Shown here: piece by piece, positions 18,583-27,167 of the stretch
Numbering within the stretch: position 1 is the first letter of the stretch
How the letters are laid out: every line of letters starts with the position of its first letter
Source of the DNA: Phycisphaerales bacterium
Lineage (GTDB): Bacteria > Planctomycetota > Phycisphaerae > Phycisphaerales > UBA1924
DNA: 64,000 nucleotides
Reading direction: 5' to 3'
Assembly (NCBI GenBank): GCA_023382935.1
Contig: JAHDXL010000001.1
Location: forward strand, 84,606 to 148,605
Program-made: the position numbers and the translations under genes
The notes under the pieces: generated by a model
Databases searched by the model: none
Seen by the model: only the letters and a program-made list of their open reading frames with translations
What the model was told of the DNA's origin: nothing

Positions 18583-21041
18583 GTAAGCCCCTTCCACCTG
18601 GCTTCGATGTTTTCGATGCGTTTGTCGACGCTTTCCAGACTCACGCGGCCCCGGATGCGTTCGACCACCAGCGGCAGCGCCAGTGGCGTGGGACGGGCGG
18701 TGTCGACGAGGCGGAGACGGCTCGTGCTCAGCCGGTTGAGCAATCGCCCCATGCGGGACTGCTCGAACTGCCTTTCCAGCACTTCGCGCCGGGCCTGGTA
18801 CATGAGCAGGTTGTCGGGGTCGAACTGCTCGAAGACATCGTAGAGCAGTCCGGCCCGCCCCTGGAGATGCCGCATGCCGCGCTGCGCCCCCGGGTAGTTC
18901 TGAAAGACCAGCCCGGATACGCGCGCGATTTCGCGGAACTGGCTGCGAGCCAGGGCCGAGAGATTCACGCTCTCCAGCGCGTCGTCTGCCAGGTTGGCGA
19001 TGGAGAACAGGTCGTGGTCGATGAGGGCGCCGAATGGATATGGGTCGTCGCTGAGCAGTTCAAATCCATAGTCATTGGCCGAGATGGCGAACGTGCCCGG
19101 TTGGCGCCGACCGAGGCGGAGAGCGACGAGGGCGCCAAGACCCCCATGCACGAGTCGGCCTTCGAAGGGAAAGACGAAGAGGTGATGCCCGTCGCGGGTC
19201 TGGCAGGTTTCACAGAGCAGTTCATCGGGCTGTGGGATGATCGATTCGGTCTGCTGCACGCGCACGAGGCGGGCGGCGGCGCGCAACTCGGGCTCGCGGG
19301 CTTCGCAAGCCGAGGCGAGCGTCTGGCGGACGGCCTGGGAGAGTGACTCGGAGATGGGCAGGCGTGTGCCCGACCAGATGGGGGTGAGACTGGTGCGGCC
19401 GCGGGCCGCGCGAGCGTAGGCGGTCAGGTCGCGCACGGTGACCAGTTCGAGGGTGCGGCCGGCGAAGTAGAATTTCTGCCCTATCTTGAGGTTGGCGATG
19501 AAGTTTTCCTCGATGCTGCCGATGCGTCTGCCGCTCGGGAAGCGCAGTTCCATGGTGGCATCGCCGGTGATGGTGCCGACGTTGAAGCGGTGGAGCGTGG
19601 CGAGGTTACGATTTTCGACGCGGTAGAGGCCCTGGGAATCGGCAACCACGCGCTTGTATTCGGGATAGGCGCCAAGCACGTCGCCGCCGTCTCGCACCAG
19701 GCGCAAGGCCCAATCAAACTCGTCGCGTGTCAGGCCGGCGAAGGCATGGGCGGTGCGGACTTCCTCGTAGAGTTCATCAGGGCGAAAGCCGCCGCCGAGC
19801 GCGCAGGTGACCAGGTGCTGGGTGAGCACGTCGAGCGGCTTGCATTCGCTGACCCGCGGCTCGATGTGTCCAGCGGCGATCGCGCGCCGCACAGCGGCCA
19901 CCTCGATCATCTCCATCCCGTGCGTAGGCACGCAAGTGATGCGGCAGGTCTGCCCCGGCCGATGGCTGGCGCGACCCGCACGCTGCATGAGGCGTGCGAT
20001 CCCCTTGGGCGAGCCGATCTGCACGACATGCTCGACGGGCGCAAAGTCGACTCCCAGATCGAGCGAACTGGTCGCAACGACGATGCGGATGGAGCCGTCT
20101 TTGAGGCCGCGTTCGACCTGCTCGCGCTCGGCCCGGTCGATGGAGCCGTGGTGCAGGGCCATGATCGAGCGCCACTCGGGGCGGGCCAGTTCGATGGCGC
20201 AGAACCAGCGTTCGGCCTGCGAGCGTGTGTTCACGAACACGAGGGTGGACTCGCCCGGATCGAGAGCATGCAGGACGCGATCGAGTTGGTGAATGCCCAG
20301 ATGCCCGGCCCAGGGGAAGCGGTCGTCGACGCCGGGCAGCACGGATTCGATGATGATGGGCCGGTCGATCCGTGCGGTGATGAGAGTTCCGGGGTTGCCC
20401 GCGCCGACAGCCGCCTGCAGGGCCTCGTCAAGGTTGCTGATCGTCGCCGACATGGCCCAGGTGCGCAGATCGGGGTTGAAACGGCGCAGGCGGGCCAGGG
20501 CCAGTTCGGTCTGCGTGCCGCGCTTGGAACTGAGCAACTCGTGCCACTCGTCGAGGACGACGCATCGCAAGCCGCGGAACTTTTCGCGTGCATCCGGCTG
20601 CGTGAGCAGGAGCGTGAGGGACTCGGGCGTGGTGATGAGGATGGAGGGGAGGTGCTGCTTCTGGCGTGCGCGGACGCTGGACGATGTGTCGCCGGTGCGC
20701 GTTTCGACGCACAAACTGGTGATGCCGAGGGCGTCGAGCGGGCGTCGGATGGCCAGTTCCACGTCGCGGCTGACGGCGCGGAGGGGGGTGACGTAAAGCA
20801 TCCCCAGCCCTGCGGGCGGGCGGGCGATGAGATCACCCATCGGTCCGAAACACGCGGCGTAGGTCTTGCCCGCACCGGTCGGCACATGGATCAGCCCGCT
20901 GTGGCCCCGGGCGTAGGCGGACCAGCCCTGCTTCTGGAAAGGAAAGGGTTTCCACCCCAGCGAACTCATCCACTCGGCCAGCGGGCGCACCGATGCGGGC
21001 GTGCGAGCGGCGGGCGTGCGGACTGTGGCAGGGGCGGGCAT
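18579..21041 (-). CDS. lhr: Ligase-associated DEXH-box DNA helicase (Lhr family)
   Basis: 820 residues. ATP-dependent 3'-5' helicase of the Lhr core type. Walker A is VPTGAGKTYAA near residue 55; the DExH box reads DEWHEL; STLVFVNTRSQAE, ATSSLDLGVDF and LMQRAGRASHRPGQ are the later SF2 motifs. A winged-helix and Lhr C-terminal region follows. The length fits the ligase-associated subgroup. Translationally coupled to pdeM. The ATG at 21041 is preceded by TACGCT at 8 nt and no Shine-Dalgarno; divergent from the photolyase gene, so two repair genes share one 88-bp intergenic region. Confidence 0.93.
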   Translation of the reverse strand: MPAPATVRTPAARTPASVRPLAEWMSSLGWKPFPFQKQGWSAYARGHSGLIHVPTGAGKTYAACFGPMGDLIARPPAGLGMLYVTPLRAVSRDVELAIRRPLDALGITSLCVETRTGDTSSSVRARQKQHLPSILITTPESLTLLLTQPDAREKFRGLRCVVLDEWHELLSSKRGTQTELALARLRRFNPDLRTWAMSATISNLDEALQAAVGAGNPGTLITARIDRPIIIESVLPGVDDRFPWAGHLGIHQLDRVLHALDPGESTLVFVNTRSQAERWFCAIELARPEWRSIMALHHGSIDRAEREQVERGLKDGSIRIVVATSSLDLGVDFAPVEHVVQIGSPKGIARLMQRAGRASHRPGQTCRITCVPTHGMEMIEVAAVRRAIAAGHIEPRVSECKPLDVLTQHLVTCALGGGFRPDELYEEVRTAHAFAGLTRDEFDWALRLVRDGGDVLGAYPEYKRVVADSQGLYRVENRNLATLHRFNVGTITGDATMELRFPSGRRIGSIEENFIANLKIGQKFYFAGRTLELVTVRDLTAYARAARGRTSLTPIWSGTRLPISESLSQAVRQTLASACEAREPELRAAARLVRVQQTESIIPQPDELLCETCQTRDGHHLFVFPFEGRLVHGGLGALVALRLGRRQPGTFAISANDYGFELLSDDPYPFGALIDHDLFSIANLADDALESVNLSALARSQFREIARVSGLVFQNYPGAQRGMRHLQGRAGLLYDVFEQFDPDNLLMYQARREVLERQFEQSRMGRLLNRLSTSRLRLVDTARPTPLALPLVVERIRGRVSLESVDKRIENIEARWKGLT

Positions 21042-21049
21042 GGAATCCC

Positions 21050-21055
21050 AGCGTA
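21050..21055 (-). promoter_or_regulatory. Candidate -10 box, leaderless start of lhr
   Basis: TACGCT on the minus strand ends 8 nt before the ATG at 21041; no Shine-Dalgarno sequence intervenes. It is centred in an AGCGTACGCT palindrome (21050-21059). Confidence 0.3.
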
Positions 21056-21129
21056 CGCTGGAATGCGGCGTCGGGAGTGCATCGATGAGGCGACGCCTGG
21101 CGAAGGAGGCCGAGAGCACGGGAGGAGCG

Positions 21130-22554
21130 ATGCGTCCACTGGTCTGGTTCCGAAGCGACTTGCGCGTGCACGACAACCGGGCGTTGGCCCAGGCGTGCCG
21201 CGACGCCGCCGGGCCGGTGCTGGGGGTGTTCACGATCTGCCCGAAACAGTGGGAGGCGCACGACTGGTCAAGCGCGAAGGTCAGCCTGGTGATGCGCACG
21301 CTGGCGGAGTTGTCAGGTGCGCTGACCGCGCTGAACATCCCGCTGCTAATCGTGGAGGAGCCAACTTTCGCCGGGGTGCCTGGGCGACTGCTGGCATTGG
21401 CTGAGCGCCATCAGTGCGACGGGTTGTATTTCAGCCGCGAGTACGAGTGGAACGAGCGTACCCGCGACGAGCAGGTGAGCCAGGCTTTTGAGCGCACGGG
21501 GCGCGTGGTCCGGACCTTCAGCGATCGCGTGCTGTTTGAACCGGGGATACTGCGCACCCAGAGCGGGGGAATGTACACGGTGTATTCGCCGTTCCGCCGG
21601 GCGTGCATCGCGCGATTGCTCGAGGGCGGGCTGCCCGAGGTGGAACCTGCGCCGCGGGCTCGTGCGGGGTCCGTATGCAAGCCGGACCGCGTGCCGGAGG
21701 CGGTTGCCGGGTTTGGTGGGCCGACGCACGCGGACCTGTGGGCGGCGGGAGAGAGCGAGGCAAAAAAACGACTGGATCGTTTTGCGCGCGCGCGAATGGC
21801 GGATTACAGGGAGGCCCGCGATTTGCTGGCCGAGCCCGGAACGAGTGAACTGTCTCCGTATCTTGCGATCGGGGCCATTTCAATCAGGGCGTGTCTGGCA
21901 AGGGCAGCCAGGGCGGCGGAGGGGACGATTGACGGCGGGCCAGCGGGGCCCTGCACGTGGATCAACGAGTTACTGTGGCGCGAGTTCTACACCCATGTGA
22001 TGTGGGGGTTCCCGCGTGTGAGCAAGGGACGGGCTTTTCGGCCGGAAACCGAGTCGATCCGGTGGGAGGAAGATGAGCGGCTGTTTCGGGCATGGTGCGA
22101 GGGGAAGACGGGGTATCCGATCGTGGACGCGGGGATGCATCAAATGGCGCAGACAGGCTGGATGCACAACCGGGCGCGCATGATCGTGGCGTCGTTCCTG
22201 ACCAAGGATCTGGGCATCGACTGGCGAAGCGGCGAGCGGTTTTTCATGCGGCACCTGGTCGATGGCGACCTGGCGAACAACAACGGGGGATGGCAGTGGT
22301 CGGCCTCGACGGGGACGGACGCGCAGCCGTACTTCCGGATATTCAACCCGGTGTCGCAGAGCAGGCGGTATGACCCGAAGGGGGCATACATCCGCCGGTA
22401 TGTGCCGGAACTGGAGAGACTGGACGAGAAGCAGATCCACGAGGGGGGCGGGCTGTTCAGGCCGGGCAGGTATCCGGCGCCCATCGTCGATCATGCGACG
22501 GCGCGAGAGGCGGCGTTGCGACGGTTTGGGGGGAACAGTGAGGCGTCGCGTTGA
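21130..22554 (+). CDS. phr: Deoxyribodipyrimidine photolyase (cryptochrome/photolyase family)
   Basis: 474 residues. Repairs UV pyrimidine dimers using light through FAD. The N-terminal antenna domain begins PLVWFRSDLRVHDNRAL. The FAD-binding domain shows ELLWREFYTHVM, TGYPIVDAGMHQMAQTGWMH and DWRSGERFFMRHLVDGDLA followed by NNGGWQWSASTGTD, all class I CPD photolyase hallmarks. GGAGGAGCG directly before the ATG sets the start. Divergent from lhr, consistent with a small repair neighbourhood. Confidence 0.96.
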   Translation: MRPLVWFRSDLRVHDNRALAQACRDAAGPVLGVFTICPKQWEAHDWSSAKVSLVMRTLAELSGALTALNIPLLIVEEPTFAGVPGRLLALAERHQCDGLYFSREYEWNERTRDEQVSQAFERTGRVVRTFSDRVLFEPGILRTQSGGMYTVYSPFRRACIARLLEGGLPEVEPAPRARAGSVCKPDRVPEAVAGFGGPTHADLWAAGESEAKKRLDRFARARMADYREARDLLAEPGTSELSPYLAIGAISIRACLARAARAAEGTIDGGPAGPCTWINELLWREFYTHVMWGFPRVSKGRAFRPETESIRWEEDERLFRAWCEGKTGYPIVDAGMHQMAQTGWMHNRARMIVASFLTKDLGIDWRSGERFFMRHLVDGDLANNNGGWQWSASTGTDAQPYFRIFNPVSQSRRYDPKGAYIRRYVPELERLDEKQIHEGGGLFRPGRYPAPIVDHATAREAALRRFGGNSEASR

Positions 22555-22682
22555 GTTGAGGCGTCGCCTGCGCGGACGCGAAGTGAACAATGCGGAATTC
22601 TCCCCGGAGTGGTGTCAGTATTGAGGACGGATGGGCGGTACAAGGATGGTCGCTCGGTTTCTCTGATGCGAGGAGAACCCTT

Positions 22683-23003
22683 ATGCAGAACCGCACCGTG
22701 TGGCGTATCGGGTTGGTGGGCTTGCTGGCGTGCGCGTCAGTTGTAGGGGGATGCAGCGATACGGAGGGCATCGCGGTGGGCGCGGCGATCGGTGCGCTGG
22801 CCGGATATGCGGTCAGTTCGCTGGACGACGGCGAGGTGGGAGTGCGGAGTTATTCGTACACGTCGTATTGGTACGGGCCAAGGTGGTATGGACATTCGCA
22901 CTCGTATGGGCGGGGTGGATACACGCGGCACTTGGGATATGGGCATTGGGATCGCGGGTGGGGATGGCGAGGGCCCCGGCCGGCGTATCGATGCGACTAT
23001 TAG
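22683..23003 (+). CDS. Small glycine/tyrosine-rich lipoprotein
   Basis: 106 residues. Lipoprotein signal with lipobox SVVGGC, then a glycine-zipper-like stretch (VGAAIGALAGYAVSS), then a tail rich in Tyr, Gly, His, Trp and Arg. Glycine zippers of this kind sit in membranes. No family recognised beyond that. GAGGAG 7-8 nt before the ATG supports translation. The divergent base use of the tail follows from its amino-acid bias. Confidence 0.7.
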   Translation: MQNRTVWRIGLVGLLACASVVGGCSDTEGIAVGAAIGALAGYAVSSLDDGEVGVRSYSYTSYWYGPRWYGHSHSYGRGGYTRHLGYGHWDRGWGWRGPRPAYRCDY

Positions 23004-23079
23004 CGATGGCGGTTGGGAGGCCGGTGAAACCAGGGGATCTGCGGACGGATTGATCGCTCGTCGGTGGGAGTTGGGGCGG

Positions 23080-23085
23080 TATACT
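23080..23085 (+). promoter_or_regulatory. Candidate -10 box, leaderless start of ogt
   Basis: TATACT (five of six to the sigma-70 consensus) ends 6 nt before the ATG at 23092. No ribosome binding site and no TTGACA-like -35 are visible. Confidence 0.45.
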
Positions 23086-23091
23086 GCGCTC

Positions 23092-23622
23092 ATGCTGCTG
23101 GCCACGGAATCGCGCGCGTTTGGACCTCCGTTCGAGATCATCACGATTGAGATCGTGGAGAGCGAGCGAGGGCCGGCGGTGGGCCGACTGTCGTTCAGCG
23201 GTGAGGGCGAGGCGCGTACCGAGCGCCGGTGCGTGTGTCGCTGCGGAGAGCAGTTGCTCGACCTGTGCTGGGCGGTGCTGGAGACTTTTTTTGCGACGGG
23301 CGAGATCTGCCAGGACTTGCCGGTGCATGCGGAGGGCACGCCGTTCCAGCGGCTGGTGTGGAACGAGTTGCGGACGCTGCGCCCCGGAACGACGGCGACC
23401 TATGGGCAGATCGCGCATCGCGTAGGGTCGCCAGGGGCGGCGAGGGCGGTGGGCGCGGCGTGCGGGAGCAACCCCGTGGCGATATTCATTCCGTGTCACC
23501 GGGTGCTGGATTCGCGGGGCGACCTGCACGGGTACGCCGGGGGCATCGAGCGCAAGGCAGCGTTGCTCACGCTGGAGGGGATGCGGAGCAGGTCGCCGAT
23601 GTTGTTCGCGGGCAGGCTGTAA
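23092..23622 (+). CDS. ogt: Methylated-DNA-protein-cysteine S-methyltransferase
   Basis: 176 residues. Suicidal transfer of methyl groups from O6-methylguanine to its own cysteine. The active site IPCHRVL and the preceding helix-turn-helix with GTTATYGQIA and AARAVGAACGSNPV are intact; GYAGGIERKAALL follows as usual. The N-terminal domain is short. Start at the ATG with TATACT just upstream; longer in-frame reading would enter the preceding lipoprotein gene. Third repair gene in this neighbourhood after lhr/pdeM and phr. Confidence 0.93.
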   Translation: MLLATESRAFGPPFEIITIEIVESERGPAVGRLSFSGEGEARTERRCVCRCGEQLLDLCWAVLETFFATGEICQDLPVHAEGTPFQRLVWNELRTLRPGTTATYGQIAHRVGSPGAARAVGAACGSNPVAIFIPCHRVLDSRGDLHGYAGGIERKAALLTLEGMRSRSPMLFAGRL

Positions 23623-23640
23623 GCGAGCAACAATGAGTCC

Positions 23641-24570
23641 ATGACTGAAGCACAGAACCAGCCGTTGCGTCGCCAGTTGAATCTGCAGGCCGAGCGGATG
23701 CGGGCAGAGTACCTGCGTGGCGGGTTCACGCGCGATGACTACAAGCGGCTGGCCGAGCGCGCCGACGAAGCAATGGATTCGGCGCGGGGGCTGGGGGTGG
23801 CGGTCGAGTCGCTCGACGTGCTGCGGTGCGATCGCGCGGTGCTGGGGTCGGTGCTGGCGCTCCTGAACGACCCCGCGGCCGAGGAGGTGGCGCCGACGAA
23901 CGACCAGGTGTATCAGTCGGCGCTGCGGGTGGCGCGTCTGTCGCGGCTGACGGGGCAGTTCAGGTCAGCGCCGGAGGCGTGGAAGAAGCAGGTGGCTGCG
24001 CTGTTCGGCGAACTGGAGAACGAGAAGGCGGATGCGGCGCGGCGGCTGGTGCTTCTGGAGTTTGCCGGATTGTGTCGGGACGCGGGCCTGCGCATCGAGC
24101 CTTCGGGGGCGCTGGGAGCGGAGATCGAACTGGACGACTGGACGATGGCGGCGGCGCCGGCGCTGGCGGACGGTCCGGGTTCAATCGCAGGAGCGGCGCG
24201 GGTGGGGTGCGAGGCGCTGGTGGCGATGAAGCGACCGGGGATCGTGGTGATCGACGCGGGTTCGGCCCTGCCCGATGCGCCCTCGCTGCGGCGGGTGGGA
24301 AATGACCAGACGGGTGAGATCGAGATGCAGCGGCACGTGGACCAGTTCATCATCGACCACCATGATGCGATGGCCGGCGCGGTGGACACCCGTTTTGCGT
24401 TTGCGGCGGTGATCGGCGCGGTGCTCCAGACGGTAAACGTGAGCGCGGGACGGCTGAACTTTGCGGGTTGCTATCGCGTGGTGAACCTGTGCGAACCGAC
24501 GGATGCGCGCATGCCGCGTCTGCGCCGGTTCATGGACCGCATTTCCAGGGCGGTCGGGCAGGTCCGATGA
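23641..24570 (+). CDS. Unknown soluble protein coupled to a macro-domain gene
   Basis: 309 residues, no signal or membrane segment. The N-terminal 150 residues look helical (RRQLNLQAERMRAEYLRGGF and on); the C-terminal half is alpha/beta with VVIDAGSALPDAPSL and ends in an Arg-rich helix. No family recognised. The stop overlaps the start of the macro-domain gene (ATGA at 24567), so the two are made together and may work together, for example on a nucleotide or ADP-ribosylated substrate (inference). The start has only a weak GAG upstream. Confidence 0.65.
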   Translation: MTEAQNQPLRRQLNLQAERMRAEYLRGGFTRDDYKRLAERADEAMDSARGLGVAVESLDVLRCDRAVLGSVLALLNDPAAEEVAPTNDQVYQSALRVARLSRLTGQFRSAPEAWKKQVAALFGELENEKADAARRLVLLEFAGLCRDAGLRIEPSGALGAEIELDDWTMAAAPALADGPGSIAGAARVGCEALVAMKRPGIVVIDAGSALPDAPSLRRVGNDQTGEIEMQRHVDQFIIDHHDAMAGAVDTRFAFAAVIGAVLQTVNVSAGRLNFAGCYRVVNLCEPTDARMPRLRRFMDRISRAVGQVR

Positions 24571-25094
24571 TTGAACTTGTCCAGGGCGACATCACGGCGC
24601 AGACGACCGATGCGATCGTCAACGCGGCCAACGTCGGGCTGCTGGGCGGGGGCGGGGTGGATGGAGCGATTCACCGCGCGGCGGGGCCGCGGCTGCTGGA
24701 GGCGTGCGCGGCGTTGCCGGAGGTCGAGTCGGGGGTTCGATGCCGCCCGGGCGAGACCCGACTGCTGCCGGGGTTTGGCCTGGCGGCACGACACGTGATC
24801 GCGACGGTCGGGCCGGTGTGGCGCGGGGGCGGACATGGCGAGGATGAGACGCTGGCGTCGTGCTATCGCTCATGCCTGGCGCTGGCCAGCGAGCACGCGC
24901 TTGAATCGATCGCGTTTCCCTCGATCAGCACGGGGGCGTATGGATTTCCGATCGAGCGGGCGGCGCGGATTGCGCTGCGGGAGATCCGCGGGCATCTGCA
25001 CCGGGCCGAGCGGCCTGCGGTGGTGATCTGCGTACTGTTCAGCAAGGCGGATCACGACGTGTACCGGGCGGTGCTGGAGGAAGCGGCCTGGTGA
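24567..25094 (+). CDS. Macro domain protein (ADP-ribose binding / deacetylase type)
   Basis: 175 residues, a stand-alone macro domain. It starts IELVQGDIT and has DAIVNAANVGLLGGGGVDGAIH, the loop that binds ADP-ribose and in the MacroD/YmdB group hydrolyses O-acetyl-ADP-ribose or removes ADP-ribose from protein. The second binding loop reads SISTGAYGFP. Residues of the MacroD catalytic loop are retained. Translationally coupled to the upstream unknown gene by ATGA overlap. Confidence 0.92.
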   Translation: MIELVQGDITAQTTDAIVNAANVGLLGGGGVDGAIHRAAGPRLLEACAALPEVESGVRCRPGETRLLPGFGLAARHVIATVGPVWRGGGHGEDETLASCYRSCLALASEHALESIAFPSISTGAYGFPIERAARIALREIRGHLHRAERPAVVICVLFSKADHDVYRAVLEEAAW

Positions 25095-25158
25095 CCCGAG
25101 CGGCGTCCGCGGCCCTGCCTCCAAACTTACTCGCTTTCGCGCACATGGCTGGCCGACT

Positions 25159-25188
25159 CCAGCAACGTCCGAGGACGGGCGTTGTTGG
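25159..25188. terminator. 13-bp hairpin between convergent genes
   Basis: CCAGCAACGTCCG (25159-25171), loop AGGA, CGGGCGTTGTTGG (25176-25188), two G-T wobbles. It lies between the macro-domain gene and the convergent NHL gene and shares core and loop (GTCCG AGGA CGG) with the hairpin at 8156-8183. Confidence 0.6.
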
Positions 25189-25192
25189 CACG

Positions 25193-27076
25193 TCAATCGG
25201 CGAGGAGTCGGGGCTGGCCGCCGTCGGAGCCGAAGCGGACGCGCCATGCCTTGAAGAACGGGGAGGCGGGCGCTGCGGGCAAGCGATGCAGGCCGAGGCT
25301 GAGTTCGACGAGCAGGACGGAGCGCTCGGTGACGGCGTCGGCGGGCAAGTCAATGGAAAGGGGCAGAGCGTGGGCGTCGGGCAAGCGCGTGGACTGGAAG
25401 AGCGTCTGGCCCGGGTCGGGGCCTTCGAGGATGCAGACGCGGGCACACACGGGCATGTCGGGGCTGATGGCCGAGGCCAGGGCGGGGGCCAGTGCGACTT
25501 CCATGCGGAGCGGGGTGCGCAGGGGAACGTTGAAAGCGGCGCGTTCGGGTGAAGGGGCTGCGCCGGCCGCGGGAGCATGCGGCGCGTGGAGGCCTCCGAT
25601 GCGGAGTTCCTGCCAGGCGCGGGCGTCGGCGTCCATCTGGACGATGCGGTGATGCCCGGTGTCGGCGATGAAGAGTCGCGGGGAGTCCGTGCGGCTGGGT
25701 AGAGCGGCACTCCAGTGCAGCGCGGCGGGCTCGAAGAGCGGCAGCGAGGGGGCCAGTCGTGCCGCCGACTGGGCGCGCAGGTTGACCTGACGCAGGGCGG
25801 CGTTGTAGGTGTCGGCGATGAGCAGGTGCTGATCGGTGTCGGCGTCGATCAAGGTCATGCCGGTGGGGTGGCAGAGTTGGGCCTGGGCCAGCGGGCCGTC
25901 GCGCCAGCCGGTGGAGCCTTCGGGCGAGCCGATGAGGGTGTGGACGGTGCGGGTGGGCAGGTGCATTCGGCGCAGGGCCGAGGCGTCGGCGTCGAGGACA
26001 TAGAGCGTGGCGGCGTCGCGGTCGAGGGCCAGGGCACGCGGCTGCCAGAAAGCGGCTGTGTCGAACGGCCCATCGACGAGTTTCATCGAGCCTGTGCCGG
26101 AAAGAGCGCGTGTGACGAGCGTATCGAGGTCGGCCAGCCACACCTGGTCGAGCCCGGTCATCGCGATGAAGAGGCGATTGCGCGGTGCGTCGAGGACAAG
26201 GTGCGTGGGCGAGTTGAGGGGCTGGTTGGTTCCCGTCGCGCCGCCGCGCCGATCGAAGCCGCGCGTGCCCGAGCCGATGATGGTGGAGACGCAATCATCG
26301 GCGATGCGAATGCGGCGGATGGCGTGGTTGCCGGTGTCGGCGACGTAGAGCAGGGCGTTTTCGGCGTCGAAGGCCAGGCCGGTCGGATCGCGGAAGCGGG
26401 CGCGGGAGGCGGGCCCGTCGGCGTGGCCGGCGCCGCCGCCGAAGACGGTGCGGACGCGGCACAGCCCGTCGGCGGTGGGCCAGGTGGTTTCGACGATGCG
26501 ATGGTGGGCGGTGTCGGCGATGAAGACGCGCCCCGGGCGGCCGACGCTGGGCACTTGTGCGTAGACGGCCGAGGGGAATCGCAGTCCGGTGGCCGGGCGG
26601 TAGCGCGTGACCGAAACTTCGGGCAGCGGCGGGCGCTTGGGGTGCGATTCGATGAGGTGGGCGACGGTGCGGGTGAGCAGTTCGCGGTTGCCGGCGCCGG
26701 CGATGCGGGCGGCGACCGAGCCGTCGGGCGCGATGATGACAAACGTCGGCCACGAGCGGGCCTCGAAGGCGCGAAACACCGACTGGCGCGTGTCGATCGC
26801 GACGGGGAAGGGCACGTCGAGGCGGTCAACGGCGGCGACGATGTGGCGGCCGCTGGCCTCGGCGCGGTACTGCGGCGTGTAGACCCCCACCACCGCCAGG
26901 CCGGAGGGGGCAAAGGCATGCCAGAGGGCTCGGAGGTCGTCGAGCGATTCGACGGCGGGCGAACTGCTGGCGCAGAAGAACCAGACCACGACCGTGCGCC
27001 GCGCCAGTTCGACGGAGAGGCGCGGCGGGCGGTCGGTGTGGAGCCATCCGACGTCGGGCGCGAACTCAAGGGACAT
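25193..27076 (-). CDS. NHLRC2-like protein: thioredoxin-like domain plus NHL beta-propeller
   Basis: 627 residues. The first 170 residues form a thioredoxin-like domain: ARRTVVVWFFCASSSPAVES, then WPTFVIIAPDG with the family's cis-proline. Instead of a redox CxxC there is a single Cys followed by Ser residues. Several NHL blades follow (FIADTAHHRIVE, LYVADTGNHAIRRI, LLIADTYNAALRQV), then a C-terminal beta domain. Domain order matches NHLRC2-type proteins, whose role in bacteria is unknown. GGAG 7 nt before the ATG sets the start; no signal peptide, so probably cytoplasmic. Confidence 0.85.
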   Translation of the reverse strand: MSLEFAPDVGWLHTDRPPRLSVELARRTVVVWFFCASSSPAVESLDDLRALWHAFAPSGLAVVGVYTPQYRAEASGRHIVAAVDRLDVPFPVAIDTRQSVFRAFEARSWPTFVIIAPDGSVAARIAGAGNRELLTRTVAHLIESHPKRPPLPEVSVTRYRPATGLRFPSAVYAQVPSVGRPGRVFIADTAHHRIVETTWPTADGLCRVRTVFGGGAGHADGPASRARFRDPTGLAFDAENALLYVADTGNHAIRRIRIADDCVSTIIGSGTRGFDRRGGATGTNQPLNSPTHLVLDAPRNRLFIAMTGLDQVWLADLDTLVTRALSGTGSMKLVDGPFDTAAFWQPRALALDRDAATLYVLDADASALRRMHLPTRTVHTLIGSPEGSTGWRDGPLAQAQLCHPTGMTLIDADTDQHLLIADTYNAALRQVNLRAQSAARLAPSLPLFEPAALHWSAALPSRTDSPRLFIADTGHHRIVQMDADARAWQELRIGGLHAPHAPAAGAAPSPERAAFNVPLRTPLRMEVALAPALASAISPDMPVCARVCILEGPDPGQTLFQSTRLPDAHALPLSIDLPADAVTERSVLLVELSLGLHRLPAAPASPFFKAWRVRFGSDGGQPRLLAD

Positions 27077-27167
27077 GGCAGACTCCGGCGCGGTGCATGT
27101 GGGCAGTGTACCCGGGGTGCGCGCGGGGCCTGGAATCACTAGACTGAACGGACGAAGGGAGGCAGTC

